Of a stretch of 64,000 bases of DNA, positions 55,338 through 64,000 are shown piece after piece. A program made the translations under genes and the position numbers. Location: the NCBI RefSeq assembly GCF_022179245.1, contig NZ_BPQM01000030.1:91543-155542 (forward strand), in the 5' to 3' direction. This DNA is from Methylobacterium gregans (GTDB taxonomy: Bacteria > Pseudomonadota > Alphaproteobacteria > Rhizobiales > Beijerinckiaceae). Position 1 is the first letter of the stretch, and every line of letters starts with the position of its first letter. The notes below the pieces were generated by a model, which ran no database searches, was not told the DNA's origin, and worked only from the letters and a program-made list of their open reading frames with translations.

Positions 55338-56708
55338 ATGCGCATCCTCCTGTTCGCGGTCCTCCTGGCCGCCGGCATCGCCATCGGCGCAGCCGTCCCC
55401 GCCGTCACCGGCTTCGTCCAAGGCAGCCTGTCCGCCGCCGGCCTGCCGAAAGACCTGTTCGCTTTCACCGCGGGCCCGGCTCCCGCCAAGCCCGAGCCCG
55501 CACGAGCCGGGGCCGGGCAGGACGACGATGACGACAAGGGAGCCGCGTCCCCCGAAAAGGCCCACGGTAAGGAACCCGGAGTGCACGGGCAGGAGGCGGC
55601 CGAGGGGCACGCCGAGGCCGAGGCAGGCGTGATCAAGATGGCCCCCGAGCAGGTCTCGGGGCAGGACATCTCGGTCGTGAAGGTCGAGGGCGGCACCCTC
55701 GCCCGGCACCTCCTGGTGCCCGGCACCATCACCCCCGATACCGACCGGATCGCCCGTGTCCCGGCCCGGGTCGTGGGTACTGTCGCGGAGATGCGCAAGC
55801 GTCTCGGCGACCGGGTTGCCAAGGATGAGGTCGTCGCCGTCCTCGAAAGCCGGGAGGTCGCCGACGCCAAGAGCGAGTATCTCACCGCCTCCGTGCGGGC
55901 CGAGCTGGAGAAGACCAACTACGATCGCCAGCAGGCGCTCTGGGACAAGCGCGTCTCGTCGGAGCAGGTCTACCTGCAGGCCAAGGCGACCTATACGGAG
56001 GCCACCCTGCGCGTCGACCTCGCCCGCCAGAAGCTCTCCGCCCTGGGGCTGAGCGCGACCGAGGTCGCGGCCGCGCAGAAGCGGGACGAGGCGACGCCGA
56101 ACCAGTCCACCCTGCGCCGGTACGAGCTCCGCTCGTCGCTCGCCGGCCGCATCGTCGAGCGCAAGGTCGACGTCGGGACGAAGGTCGGCGGAGAGGGGGA
56201 CCCGGCCGACGTCTACACCGTCGCCGACCTCTCGACCGTCTGGATCGAACTCTCGGTGCCGACCACCGAGCTTGCCAAGGTGCGGGAGGGCGCACCGGTC
56301 GCGGTCACCCCGGCCCAGGAAGGCGGCGACCGCCACGCCGACGGCAAGGTCGTCTTCGTCAGCCCGTTCCTGAACCCGGACACCCGCTCGGCCCGGGTTA
56401 TCGTCGCCCTGCCGAACCCGGACCTCGCCTGGCGCCCCGGCACCTTCGTCACCGCCGAGGTCGAGATCGCGCACGACGCGGTCGAGGTGCGCGTCCCGAA
56501 GGCTGCCCTGCAGACGGTCGGGGGCGAGCGCGTCGTCTTCGTGCGCACGGAGGAGGGCTTCGAGAAGCGCGAGGTCGAGCTCGGGCGCTCGGACGACGAT
56601 TCCTACGAGGTCGTCTCCGGCCTGAAGCCGGGCGACCCCATCGCGGTCGCCAACTCCTTCCTCCTCAAAGCCGAGCTCGGCAAGTCCGAAGCCGGCGACG
56701 ACGACTGA
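55338..56708 (+). CDS. RND periplasmic adaptor, CzcB-like
   Basis: A 456-residue membrane-fusion protein. The N-terminal anchor (1-22) is followed by an acidic/His-rich segment (DDDDDKGAASPEKAHGKE, then VHGQEAAEGHAEAE; residues 55-95), a trait of metal-efflux adaptors. The barrel-sandwich and alpha-hairpin domains follow: VPGTITPDTDRIARVPARVVGTV, LEKTNYDRQQALWDKRVSSEQVYLQAK, and the beta-barrel VDVGTKVGGEGDPADVYTVADLSTVWIEL. It bridges CzcA to an outer-membrane channel. It is 15 bases before the RND gene. Confidence 0.92.
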   Translation: MRILLFAVLLAAGIAIGAAVPAVTGFVQGSLSAAGLPKDLFAFTAGPAPAKPEPARAGAGQDDDDDKGAASPEKAHGKEPGVHGQEAAEGHAEAEAGVIKMAPEQVSGQDISVVKVEGGTLARHLLVPGTITPDTDRIARVPARVVGTVAEMRKRLGDRVAKDEVVAVLESREVADAKSEYLTASVRAELEKTNYDRQQALWDKRVSSEQVYLQAKATYTEATLRVDLARQKLSALGLSATEVAAAQKRDEATPNQSTLRRYELRSSLAGRIVERKVDVGTKVGGEGDPADVYTVADLSTVWIELSVPTTELAKVREGAPVAVTPAQEGGDRHADGKVVFVSPFLNPDTRSARVIVALPNPDLAWRPGTFVTAEVEIAHDAVEVRVPKAALQTVGGERVVFVRTEEGFEKREVELGRSDDDSYEVVSGLKPGDPIAVANSFLLKAELGKSEAGDDD

Positions 56709-56722
56709 GCGGGAGACCGGAC

Positions 56723-59700
56723 ATGATCTCCCGCATCCTCGACTTCTCCGTCCGGCAGCGCTGGCTCGTCGTGCTCCTGTCGCTGCTGGCCGCCGGCTTC
56801 GGCGTCCACGCCCTGACGAAGCTGCCCATCGACGCGGTGCCCGACATCACCAACAACCAGGTGCAGATTAACACCGTCGCGCCCGCGCTCTCGCCCTTCG
56901 ACATCGAGAAGCAGGTCACCTACCCGGTCGAGACCGCGCTCGCCGGTATCAAGGGCCTCGAATACACCCGCTCCCTCTCGCGCAACGGCTTCTCCCAGGT
57001 CTCGGCGGTCTTCGCCGACGACGTCAACGTCTACTTCGCACGCCAACAGGTGGTGGAGCGCCTGAGCGAGGCGCGCGAAGGGCTGCCGTCGGAGATCGAG
57101 CCGCACATGGGGCCGATCACGACCGGCCTCGGCGAGATCTACATGTGGACCGTGCGCTACGCGGCGCCCGGCGAGCGGAAGGCGTCGCGCCCGGGCAAGC
57201 CCGGCTGGCAGGCGGACGGCAGCTACCTGACGCCCGAGGGGCAGCGGCTCGCGACCGAGCTGGAGCGCGCGGCCTACCTGCGGACGGTTCAGGACTGGGT
57301 GATCCGGCCGCAGGTCAGGACCGTGCGGGGCGTCGCCGGCGTCGACAGCATCGGCGGCTACGAGAAGCAGTACCATGTCCAGCCGGACCCGACGAAGCTG
57401 ACCGCGCTAGACCTGTCCTTCGGCGACGTCGCCCGGGCGCTCCAGGCGAACAACGCGAACCAAGGCGCCCGCTACCTGGAGGACAACGGCGAGGGCTACG
57501 TCGTCCGCTCCTCCGGCCGCCTGGAAAGCATGGACGAGATCGGCAACGTCGTGGTCACGACCCGCGGCGGCGTCCCGGTCCGGGTGAAGGACATCGCCGA
57601 GGTGCGGATCGGACGCGACCTGCGCACCGGCTCGGCCAGCGAGAACGGTCAGGAAGCCGTGGTCGGAACCGCCCTGATGCTCATCGGCGAGAACAGCCGC
57701 ACGGTCGCGGCCGCCGTCGACGCCAGGATGCGCGAGATCCGGCGCTCGCTCCCGCCGGGCATCGAGGTCCAGACGGTCCTCGACCGGACCCGTCTGGTCG
57801 AGGCGACCATCCGGACCGTGGCGACGAACCTCACCGAGGGAGCGGCCCTCGTCGTCGTCATCCTGTTCCTGCTGCTCGGCAACATCCGCGCCGCCGTCAT
57901 CACTGCCCTGGTGATCCCGGTCGCGATGCTGATGACGACGACCGGCATGGTCGAGGCCGGCATCTCGGCCAACCTGATGAGCCTCGGGGCGCTCGACTTC
58001 GGCCTCATCGTGGACGGGGCGGTGATCATCACCGAGAACGCCCTGCGCCACCTCGCCGAGCGGCAGCACGCCCTTGGGCGGGTCCTCACCCTGGAGGAGC
58101 GCCTAACCACGGTGCGGGCCTCGGCCGAGGAGATGATCAAGCCCTCCCTTTATGGGCAGGCCATAATCATCCTGGTCTACGTGCCGCTCCTGACCTTCAC
58201 CGGCGTCGAGGGCAAGATGTTCGAGCCTATGGCGCTCACCGTCATCATCGCCCTCGCGGCGGCCTTCGTCCTCTCCCTCACCTTCGTCCCGGCGATGGTG
58301 GCCATCGTGGTCACCGGCAAGGTCACCGAGAAGGACAACCTCATCATCCGCGCCCTCAAGGCGGTCTACCGCCCGATGCTCGGTGCCGCGGTTCGCGCCC
58401 CGCTGGCCTTCGTGGCGCTGGCCCTGCTGCTGCTCGCCGGGAGCGGCGCGCTACTGGCCCGGCTCGGCACGGAGTTCATCCCCACCCTCGACGAGAAGAG
58501 CATCGCGCTGAACGCGCTGCGCATCCCATCAACCTCGCTGTCGCAGTCCCAGGCGATGCAGCTCAAGGTGGAGGAGGCCATCGGACGCTTCCCACAGGTC
58601 GCCTACGTCTTCTCGAAGACCGGCACGGCGGAGGTGGCCACCGACCCGATGCCGCAGAACTCCTCGGACACCTTCGTCATCCTCAAGCCCCAGGAGGAGT
58701 GGCCCGACCCAGGCCTGTCGAAGGCGGAACTACAGGAGGAAATCGAGAAGGCGGTGGGCCGGCTCGCCGGCAACGTCTACGAGTTCTCCCAGCCGATCCA
58801 GCTCCGCTTCAACGAACTCCTGGCTGGGGCCCGCGGCGACCTTGCCGTCAAGGTCTTCGGCGACGAGTTCGAGCCGATGACGCGGGCGGCCGACCGCATC
58901 GCCGACATCCTGCGGGGCACGCTGGGCGCGGAGGACGTCAAGGTCGAGCAGACGGCCGGGCTTCCGATCCTGGAGATCAAGGTCAATAAGACCGAGGCCG
59001 CGCGCCTCGGGCTCAGCACCGGCGCCATCCAAGAGGTGATCGGCGCGGCCATCGGAGGCCGGCAGGCGGGCCTCCTGTTCGAGGGCGACCGGCGCTTCCC
59101 CATCGTGGTGCGGCTCACCGACAAGGTGCGCGAGGACCGCGAGGCGCTGGAGAACATCCCGGTTCCGCTGCCGCCCGGGCCCAACGGGCGCTCGACCTCT
59201 GTCCTCCTGAAGCAGGTGGCGAGCTTCTCGGTCTCGGAGGGACCGAACCAGATCAGTCGCGAGAACGGCAAGCGGCGCGTCGTCGTCACCGCGAACGTGC
59301 GCGGGCGCGACATCGGCTCGCTCGTGGCCGAGGTCCAGGGGAAAGTCGCCGAGCAGGTCCGAATGCCACCCGGGTATTACGTGACCTGGGGCGGTCAGTT
59401 CGAGAACCTCGCCTCGGCCAAGCGGCGGCTGACGGTGGTGGTGCCGGCGTGCTTCTTCCTGATCTTCCTCCTGCTCTACTCCGCCCTGGGCTCGGTCCGG
59501 GACGCGCTCCTCGTGTTCAGCGCGGTGCCGCTCGCCCTGACCGGAGGCATCGCGGCCCTGTGGCTGCGCGGCATGCCGTTCTCAGTGCCGGCCGCCGTCG
59601 GCTTCATCGCCCTGTCCGGTGTGGCGGTCCTCAACGGCCTCGTGATGCTGACGTTCATCAAGCAGCTCGTCGCCGAGGGACGCCCCCGCCGAGAGGCGAT

Positions 59701-59977
59701 CCTGGAGGGCGCCATGACCCGGCTGCGGCCCGTCGCCATGACTGCCCTCGTCGCCTCGCTCGGGTTCGTTCCGATGGCGTTGGCGACTGGGACAGGCGCG
59801 GAGGTCCAGAAGCCGCTCGCGACCGTGGTCATCGGCGGCCTGATCAGCGCCACCCTGCTAACCCTGGTCGTCCTGCCGGCCCTCTATGCGCGCTTCGGCG
59901 GCGCCCGCGCCACGCCGCCGGTCAGCCATGACGAGGACGCCGATGGCGCCGCGCCGTTCCGGCAGGCCGCCGAATAG
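56723..59977 (+). CDS. Heavy-metal RND efflux pump, CzcA/CusA family
   Basis: A 1084-residue proton-driven RND pump. It begins MISRILDFSVRQRWLVVLLS and has PIDAVPDITNNQVQINT, porter and docking domains. TM4 carries Asp425, Asp431 and Glu438 in LDFGLIVDGAVIITEN, the signature of the zinc/cobalt/cadmium/nickel type rather than the AIGAMVDA of copper pumps. No CzcC-like outer-membrane factor gene is in the cluster, so a channel encoded elsewhere must serve. Conserved length supports an intact gene. Confidence 0.95.
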   Translation: MISRILDFSVRQRWLVVLLSLLAAGFGVHALTKLPIDAVPDITNNQVQINTVAPALSPFDIEKQVTYPVETALAGIKGLEYTRSLSRNGFSQVSAVFADDVNVYFARQQVVERLSEAREGLPSEIEPHMGPITTGLGEIYMWTVRYAAPGERKASRPGKPGWQADGSYLTPEGQRLATELERAAYLRTVQDWVIRPQVRTVRGVAGVDSIGGYEKQYHVQPDPTKLTALDLSFGDVARALQANNANQGARYLEDNGEGYVVRSSGRLESMDEIGNVVVTTRGGVPVRVKDIAEVRIGRDLRTGSASENGQEAVVGTALMLIGENSRTVAAAVDARMREIRRSLPPGIEVQTVLDRTRLVEATIRTVATNLTEGAALVVVILFLLLGNIRAAVITALVIPVAMLMTTTGMVEAGISANLMSLGALDFGLIVDGAVIITENALRHLAERQHALGRVLTLEERLTTVRASAEEMIKPSLYGQAIIILVYVPLLTFTGVEGKMFEPMALTVIIALAAAFVLSLTFVPAMVAIVVTGKVTEKDNLIIRALKAVYRPMLGAAVRAPLAFVALALLLLAGSGALLARLGTEFIPTLDEKSIALNALRIPSTSLSQSQAMQLKVEEAIGRFPQVAYVFSKTGTAEVATDPMPQNSSDTFVILKPQEEWPDPGLSKAELQEEIEKAVGRLAGNVYEFSQPIQLRFNELLAGARGDLAVKVFGDEFEPMTRAADRIADILRGTLGAEDVKVEQTAGLPILEIKVNKTEAARLGLSTGAIQEVIGAAIGGRQAGLLFEGDRRFPIVVRLTDKVREDREALENIPVPLPPGPNGRSTSVLLKQVASFSVSEGPNQISRENGKRRVVVTANVRGRDIGSLVAEVQGKVAEQVRMPPGYYVTWGGQFENLASAKRRLTVVVPACFFLIFLLLYSALGSVRDALLVFSAVPLALTGGIAALWLRGMPFSVPAAVGFIALSGVAVLNGLVMLTFIKQLVAEGRPRREAILEGAMTRLRPVAMTALVASLGFVPMALATGTGAEVQKPLATVVIGGLISATLLTLVVLPALYARFGGARATPPVSHDEDADGAAPFRQAAE

Positions 59978-59996
59978 CCCGCCTGCCGCAGGCATT

Positions 59997-60017
59997 GAGG
60001 GGCAGCCCGAGCCCCTC
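59997..60017. terminator. Hairpin between convergent czcA-like and ccdA-like genes
   Basis: GAGGGGC pairs perfectly with GCCCCTC around a seven-base loop, followed by gatgtcttctcc. It could terminate the rightward efflux transcript. The T-rich tail is modest. Confidence 0.5.
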
Positions 60018-60031
60018 GATGTCTTCTCCGT

Positions 60032-60754
60032 TCAGCCGATCCGACCTAGCGCCGGAAAGGTCTCCATGATGAGGGAGGCCACATCGGTCATGCGGTCGGT
60101 GACCATCAGCAGCCCCATCGCCACCATCACGCCCCCGCCGACGAGCTGAAGCGCACGGCCGAACCAGCGTAGGGTCCGGAGGCGCGCGACGAAGCCAGAC
60201 AGGAACAGGGCCGCCGCCACGAACGGCACGCCGAGCCCGAGCGAGTAGACGGTGAGCAGGGCGACGCCCTTGCCCGAGGCCGAGGAGGCCGTGACCGCCA
60301 GGATGACACCGAGGACGGGACCGATGCATGGGGTCCATCCGAAGGCGAAAGCCGTTCCGAGGAGATAGGCGGCGACGGGTCCCCGACCCGGCGGATCGCC
60401 GTGCCAGCGCAGCTCGCGCTGCAGCCAAGCGGGCCGCAGCAGACCGGCAGTGAACAGGCCGAACAGGATCACCAGCAAGCCGGAGGCGAGGTTCAGCGTC
60501 TCGCGATGAGCGAGCAGGGCGAAGCCGAGCGCGCTCGCCCCCGCGCCGAACGCGACGAAGACGGTCGTGAACCCGAGCACGAAGCAAAGGCTCAGGCCGA
60601 GCGTGCGAAGGCTGTCGCGCTCGCCGGCGGCCGACTGCCCGGCGACGTAAGACACGTAGCCCGGAACGAGAGGCAGCACGCAGGGCGATAGGAACGATAC
60701 GGCGCCGGCCGCGAAGGCCGCGAGGAAGCCCACGCTTGAGGCGTCGATGGCCAT
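60032..60754 (-). CDS. ccdA: CcdA-type thiol:disulfide electron-transfer membrane protein
   Basis: A 240-residue protein with six membrane helices. The two redox cysteines are Cys25 in FLSPCVLPLVPGY and Cys143 in GWTPCIGPVLG, the CcdA/DsbD-beta signature. It moves electrons from cytoplasmic thioredoxin to periplasmic partners, for cytochrome c maturation or thiol reduction. Here it is downstream of a transpeptidase lipoprotein, LspA and a metal ATPase on the same strand, so it may keep a periplasmic Cys reduced in the metal-resistance context. Gap to the neighbouring gene is 36 bases. Confidence 0.92.
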   Translation of the reverse strand: MAIDASSVGFLAAFAAGAVSFLSPCVLPLVPGYVSYVAGQSAAGERDSLRTLGLSLCFVLGFTTVFVAFGAGASALGFALLAHRETLNLASGLLVILFGLFTAGLLRPAWLQRELRWHGDPPGRGPVAAYLLGTAFAFGWTPCIGPVLGVILAVTASSASGKGVALLTVYSLGLGVPFVAAALFLSGFVARLRTLRWFGRALQLVGGGVMVAMGLLMVTDRMTDVASLIMETFPALGRIG

Positions 60755-60790
60755 CGGTTCAGCCCCGGCGGAGTGATGGACGCAGGATCG

Positions 60791-61858
60791 TCACTCCTGA
60801 TCGGCCCCGGCCGCGGCGAAGATCTTGAGAAGGCGTTGGCGCTCCGCCTCGGTCCCGCCGGGCCCCGTCGGCTTGAGCGCCGCCGCGCCCCGGACCGGAT
60901 CGCGCTTGCCGGCGAGAGCAACCGGGCCCGCGGCCGGCACAGCGACCTCACGCGGCCCTGCGGCCAGAGCCTCGGGGCGGCTCACCTCGCCGAGACCGCC
61001 TCCGGCCGCGACCATGGTCTCTCGGAACGACCGGTGCTGGCCGCCGTCCTCGTACACCAGCCGGACGGCGGGCGTCCCGCTCGCCACGAGGGCGGCGACC
61101 TGCCGCTCGTCATCCGCCTGCTTCCGCGCGACCGCGCCAGCCGTGGCCTCGTCGCCGGCATCGAACACGTATCGGCCATCGGCGACGCCGACGCCCGGCT
61201 CGGCCCTCGTGACCTCGAACCGGTCGGACCCCTCCTTGAGGTTCCTCCAGAACGCGATGTTTGGGTCCTGCCGGTGCCGGGCCATGTTTTCCGGCGTCAT
61301 ACGGAACGGGTAGGACTGGAACTGGACGGCGCGCTGGCCGCCCGCGAAGGCCTCCCGCACCACGGCATAGAGTTCCGAGATCGCCTCGTCCGTCATCGCG
61401 AAGCAGCCCCGCGACGAGCACGAGCCGTGCACCATCAGGTGCGCACCGGTGCGTCCCAGGGAGCGGTCGTACTCGTTCGGGTACCCGAGATTGAACGAGA
61501 GGTAGAGGCTCGAATTCGGGTTCATGGACGCGGGCGTCACCGCGTAGAAGCCCTCCGGCGCCTGCCGGTCCCCCTCCCGGGTCTTGGGCCCCAGCTGACC
61601 CGACCAGCGGCACATCGGGTAGGTCTTCAGGAGGGCGTACTTGCCGTCCGCGCCGCGCTTCCAGAGCTCGATCTCGGACTCCTTCTTGTAGGCCCGCATC
61701 AGGATCGGGTCCGCCGGCGAGACACCCTTGGCCGACATCAGGGCCAGGGTCGCCGGCGGGATCGGCGCGAGGTGGCGCGTCGAGGCCGCGTATTGGCCGT
61801 CCTGGCAGGCGGACAGCGCCAGGAGGAGGGCCAGACCGAGCGTTATCGTCTTCAGCAT
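60791..61858 (-). CDS. L,D-transpeptidase family lipoprotein
   Basis: A 355-residue exported lipoprotein. The signal peptide ends in the lipobox Leu15-Ser-Ala-Cys18. The catalytic YkuD core has His144 in HLMVHGSC and the nucleophile Cys152 in SSRGCFAMT. The Arg/Asp pair of the active site and the EGFYAVTP motif are present. A long C-terminal part (from ~200) is unassigned and Ala/Pro-rich near its end. It differs from the YcbB-type at 5159 in domains. It is just downstream of lspA, whose product could process it. ATG 61858 is chosen because it starts the lipobox peptide. Confidence 0.87.
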   Translation of the reverse strand: MLKTITLGLALLLALSACQDGQYAASTRHLAPIPPATLALMSAKGVSPADPILMRAYKKESEIELWKRGADGKYALLKTYPMCRWSGQLGPKTREGDRQAPEGFYAVTPASMNPNSSLYLSFNLGYPNEYDRSLGRTGAHLMVHGSCSSRGCFAMTDEAISELYAVVREAFAGGQRAVQFQSYPFRMTPENMARHRQDPNIAFWRNLKEGSDRFEVTRAEPGVGVADGRYVFDAGDEATAGAVARKQADDERQVAALVASGTPAVRLVYEDGGQHRSFRETMVAAGGGLGEVSRPEALAAGPREVAVPAAGPVALAGKRDPVRGAAALKPTGPGGTEAERQRLLKIFAAAGADQE

Positions 61859-61946
61859 GTCGGCCTCGCCGAGGTCGGCTTCCGAGCCTGGGCTCGAAGG
61901 ATTGATGACAGGTTGCCGTGGCTGCGGTTCGGCGGAATCGGGCCCC

Positions 61947-62459
61947 TCACGGGATTGGCCCCCCGGCACTGCGATGCCCCCGCCGCAGAGGAAGTCCGTC
62001 GAGGAGCAGCAGCACCACACCCGCCGAGATCCAGACGTCCGCCAGGTTGAAGGTGAACCAGCGGATGCCGCCGGTGTGCAGGTCGAGGTAGTCCGTGACG
62101 ACGCCGTCCATGAGCCGGTCGACGAAATTGCCGGCGGCCCCGCCCGCTATCGCGGCGAGCCCGAGGCGTTCGAGCCCGCCGCCCGCGGCCAGGGCCCAGC
62201 CGGCTACAAGGCAAGTGAGCGTGCCCTGGATGGCGAGGAGCAGCGCCAGGGAGGACTCGTCGTGCGCCGGGAACAGGCTGAAGCTGATGCCGTGGTTGAA
62301 CGACAGGCTCAGGTCGATGAAGGGCAGCGCGCCCCTGACGGCGCCTTCCTCCAGCCACGCCTCGGCCACCGCCTTGGCGACGAGGTCGATGGCCGCAGCG
62401 GCCCCGGCCACCCCGGCCACGGTCGCCGCCCGGCCGGCCCACCCTGACAGGGAGATCAT
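61947..62459 (-). CDS. lspA: Lipoprotein signal peptidase (LspA), island copy
   Basis: A 170-residue four-helix aspartyl peptidase that cleaves lipoprotein signal peptides. The motifs NHGISFSLF (residues 55-63), GNFVDRLMDGVVTDYLD (110-126, with Asp114 and Asp123) and FNLADVWI with Asp141 are complete. A second copy is common in lead, zinc or cadmium resistance clusters, where PbrC-type peptidases pair with PbrA-type ATPases. Its ATG overlaps the ATPase stop by one base (ATGA), so the two are coupled. The chromosomal housekeeping copy is not in this window. Confidence 0.93.
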   Translation of the reverse strand: MISLSGWAGRAATVAGVAGAAAAIDLVAKAVAEAWLEEGAVRGALPFIDLSLSFNHGISFSLFPAHDESSLALLLAIQGTLTCLVAGWALAAGGGLERLGLAAIAGGAAGNFVDRLMDGVVTDYLDLHTGGIRWFTFNLADVWISAGVVLLLLDGLPLRRGHRSAGGPIP

Positions 62460-64000
62460 CAGGCCCTCAGGAGACGGAGCGCGTTGGCCGTCACCAGGAC
62501 GGTCGCGCCGGTGTCGGCCAGGATGGCCGGCCAGAGGCCGGTGATGCCGGCGATGGTCGTCACCAGGAACACGGCCTTCAGGCCGAGGGCGATCGCGACG
62601 TTCTGGCGGATGTTGCCCAGGGTCGCCCGAGAGAGGGAGACCAGCGCGGCCACGTCGCCCACCCGGTCGTTCAGCACCGCCGCGTCCGCCGTTTCCAAGG
62701 CCGCGTCGGTGCCGCCGCCCATCGCGATGCCGACGCTGGCGGCGGCGAGCGCCGGCGCGTCGTTGATGCCGTCGCCGACCATCGCCACCGGACCCGCCGC
62801 CTTCAGGGCCGCGATCTCGGCGAGCTTGTCCTGGGGCAGGAGCTCGGCCTTCACGTCGAGCCCGAGTTCGGACGCGACCGCCTCGCCCGTGCGCCGGTTG
62901 TCGCCGGTCAGCATCACGCTGCGGACGCCGAGCTTCCGCAGGGCCGAGATGCCGGCCGCCGCGTCGGTGCGGGGCTCGTCCCGGACCGCGATGGCGCCCA
63001 AGGCCTCGGCGCCGCGGACGACGATGACCACCGTCTTGCCGCCGGCTTCCAGGTCCGCGACCGCGCGCTCGGCCTCAGGGCCGAGCCGCACGCTCTCGGC
63101 GGCGTGGCGCGGGGAGGCGACGAGCACCGTCTGACCCATCACCGTGGCCGACACCGCCTTGCCGGGGATGGCGCGGGCGTCCCGCGTCGGGCGCAGCGGC
63201 ACCCCGTCCGCGCTCGCTCGGTCGAGGATGGCCCGGGCGATGGGGTGGCTGCTTCCGCTCTCGACCGCGGCGGCCAGCCCGAGAAGTGAGCGCTCCGACG
63301 CGTCCGGGGCGAAGGCCAGGATATCCGAGACCCGCGGCCGTCCGGCGGTCAGCGTCCCGGTCTTGTCGAACGCGACCGTGCGAACCCGCCCGATGACCTC
63401 CAGCGCGGCGCCGCCCTTGACGAGCAGCCCGCGTCGCGCTCCAGCGGCCAGTCCGGAGGCGATGGCCGCTGGGGTCGAGAGCACCAGCGCGCAGGGGCAG
63501 GCGATGAGGAGGAGCGCTAGGCCCCGGTAGATCCAGGTGCCCCAGTCGGCGCCGAGCAGCGGCGGCACGACCGCGACCGCGGCCGCGGCCGCGAACGCGA
63601 TGGGCGTGTAGACCGCGCTGAACCGGTCGATGAAGCGCGCCGTGGGCGACTTCGACGCTTGCGCCTCCTCGACGAGGTGCAGGATGCGGGCGACCGTGTT
63701 GTCAGCCGCCGTCTTTGTGACCCGGACCTGGAGCGCGCCGTCGGCGTTGACGCTGCCGGCGTAGACCGGGTCGCCAACCTCCTTGGGCTTCGGGACGGAC
63801 TCGCCGGTGATGGGGGACTCGTCGAGGCTCGACGCGCCGTCGGTGATCACCCCGTCGGCGGGCACGCGGTCGCCCGGCCGCACGACCACGACTTGCCCGA
63901 TGGCCAGCGACGCAGCGGCCACCTCGCGGATGGTGCCATTGGCCTCGTCGACGAGGCGGGCGGTCTTCGGCACCAGGGCGGCGAGCGCCTTGATGCCGGC
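62459..64000 (-). CDS. Zn/Cd/Pb-type P1B ATPase (partial, N-terminus outside window)
   Basis: A heavy-metal-translocating ATPase cut by the right edge. Visible parts from the right are the actuator loop with TGES, the metal-binding helix CPC motif (ACPCALVLSTP), the phosphorylation motif DKTGTLTAGRP, the ATP-binding domain, and the hinge GDGINDAPALAAASVGIAMG, ending in TVLVTANALRLLRA. CPC with this C-terminus fits the P1B-2 (zinc, cadmium, lead) group. The missing N-terminus would show HMA or Cys-rich metal-binding domains. It is the first gene of a leftward group with lspA, the lipoprotein and ccdA. Confidence 0.92.
   Translation of the reverse strand, partial: AGIKALAALVPKTARLVDEANGTIREVAAASLAIGQVVVVRPGDRVPADGVITDGASSLDESPITGESVPKPKEVGDPVYAGSVNADGALQVRVTKTAADNTVARILHLVEEAQASKSPTARFIDRFSAVYTPIAFAAAAAVAVVPPLLGADWGTWIYRGLALLLIACPCALVLSTPAAIASGLAAGARRGLLVKGGAALEVIGRVRTVAFDKTGTLTAGRPRVSDILAFAPDASERSLLGLAAAVESGSSHPIARAILDRASADGVPLRPTRDARAIPGKAVSATVMGQTVLVASPRHAAESVRLGPEAERAVADLEAGGKTVVIVVRGAEALGAIAVRDEPRTDAAAGISALRKLGVRSVMLTGDNRRTGEAVASELGLDVKAELLPQDKLAEIAALKAAGPVAMVGDGINDAPALAAASVGIAMGGGTDAALETADAAVLNDRVGDVAALVSLSRATLGNIRQNVAIALGLKAVFLVTTIAGITGLWPAILADTGATVLVTANALRLLRA

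Overview
The window is very GC-rich DNA with almost wall-to-wall genes, many GTG starts and Shine-Dalgarno sites of the GGAG/AGGA type. The gene content points to an alphaproteobacterium of the order Hyphomicrobiales, most likely Methylobacterium or Methylorubrum. Pointers are a RcdA (DUF1465) protein, the rpmH-rnpA-yidC-engB block, a DUF6101-type protein beside ubiA, a cysteine-free L31, and a pimeloyl-CoA degradation cluster like that of Rhodopseudomonas. The genus is inferred from family memory, not from a search.

Positions 1-29700 are mostly housekeeping chromosome: ubiA, two inositol-monophosphatase-family genes, a cold-shock gene, a periplasmic L,D-transpeptidase, rcdA, rpmE, an MsbA-like ABC exporter, a LysR/quinone-reductase pair, the engB-yidC-rnpA-rpmH block, apt, suhB, moaE, icd, a large FAD/Fe-S oxidoreductase and a trypsin-like protease. 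Several strong hairpin terminators separate them. Short conserved proteins of unknown function are scattered between.

Positions 30238-45771 form the most coherent system. A leftward operon (pimF, pimB, pimC, pimD, gcdH) encodes beta-oxidation of dicarboxylyl-CoA to glutaryl-CoA and on to crotonyl-CoA. A rightward operon starts from the same 299-base control region and encodes a complete branched-chain-type ABC importer, a nitronate-monooxygenase-like flavoprotein, an enoyl-CoA isomerase-like protein, an IclR regulator and a family III CoA-transferase. Together they read as uptake, CoA activation and degradation of a dicarboxylic (or related) acid. A perfect 15-base palindrome sits next to the pimF start and is a candidate IclR operator.

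Positions 45850-52698 carry a chemoreceptor, an orphan TRAP solute-binding protein, a 59-residue protein, a CBS-domain protein, an unrecognised protein and an SLC13-type anion permease. A tRNA-Arg(CCG) follows at 52825. Immediately after it come a sparse stretch and a decayed, unrecognised gene, then a heavy-metal cluster: a MerR regulator with a palindromic operator, a small CHxHCxCH protein, a CzcB/CzcA-type RND pair, and a leftward group of P1B-type ATPase, LspA, L,D-transpeptidase lipoprotein and CcdA. This right-hand part looks like an acquired metal-resistance island next to a tRNA gene; its far end lies outside the window.
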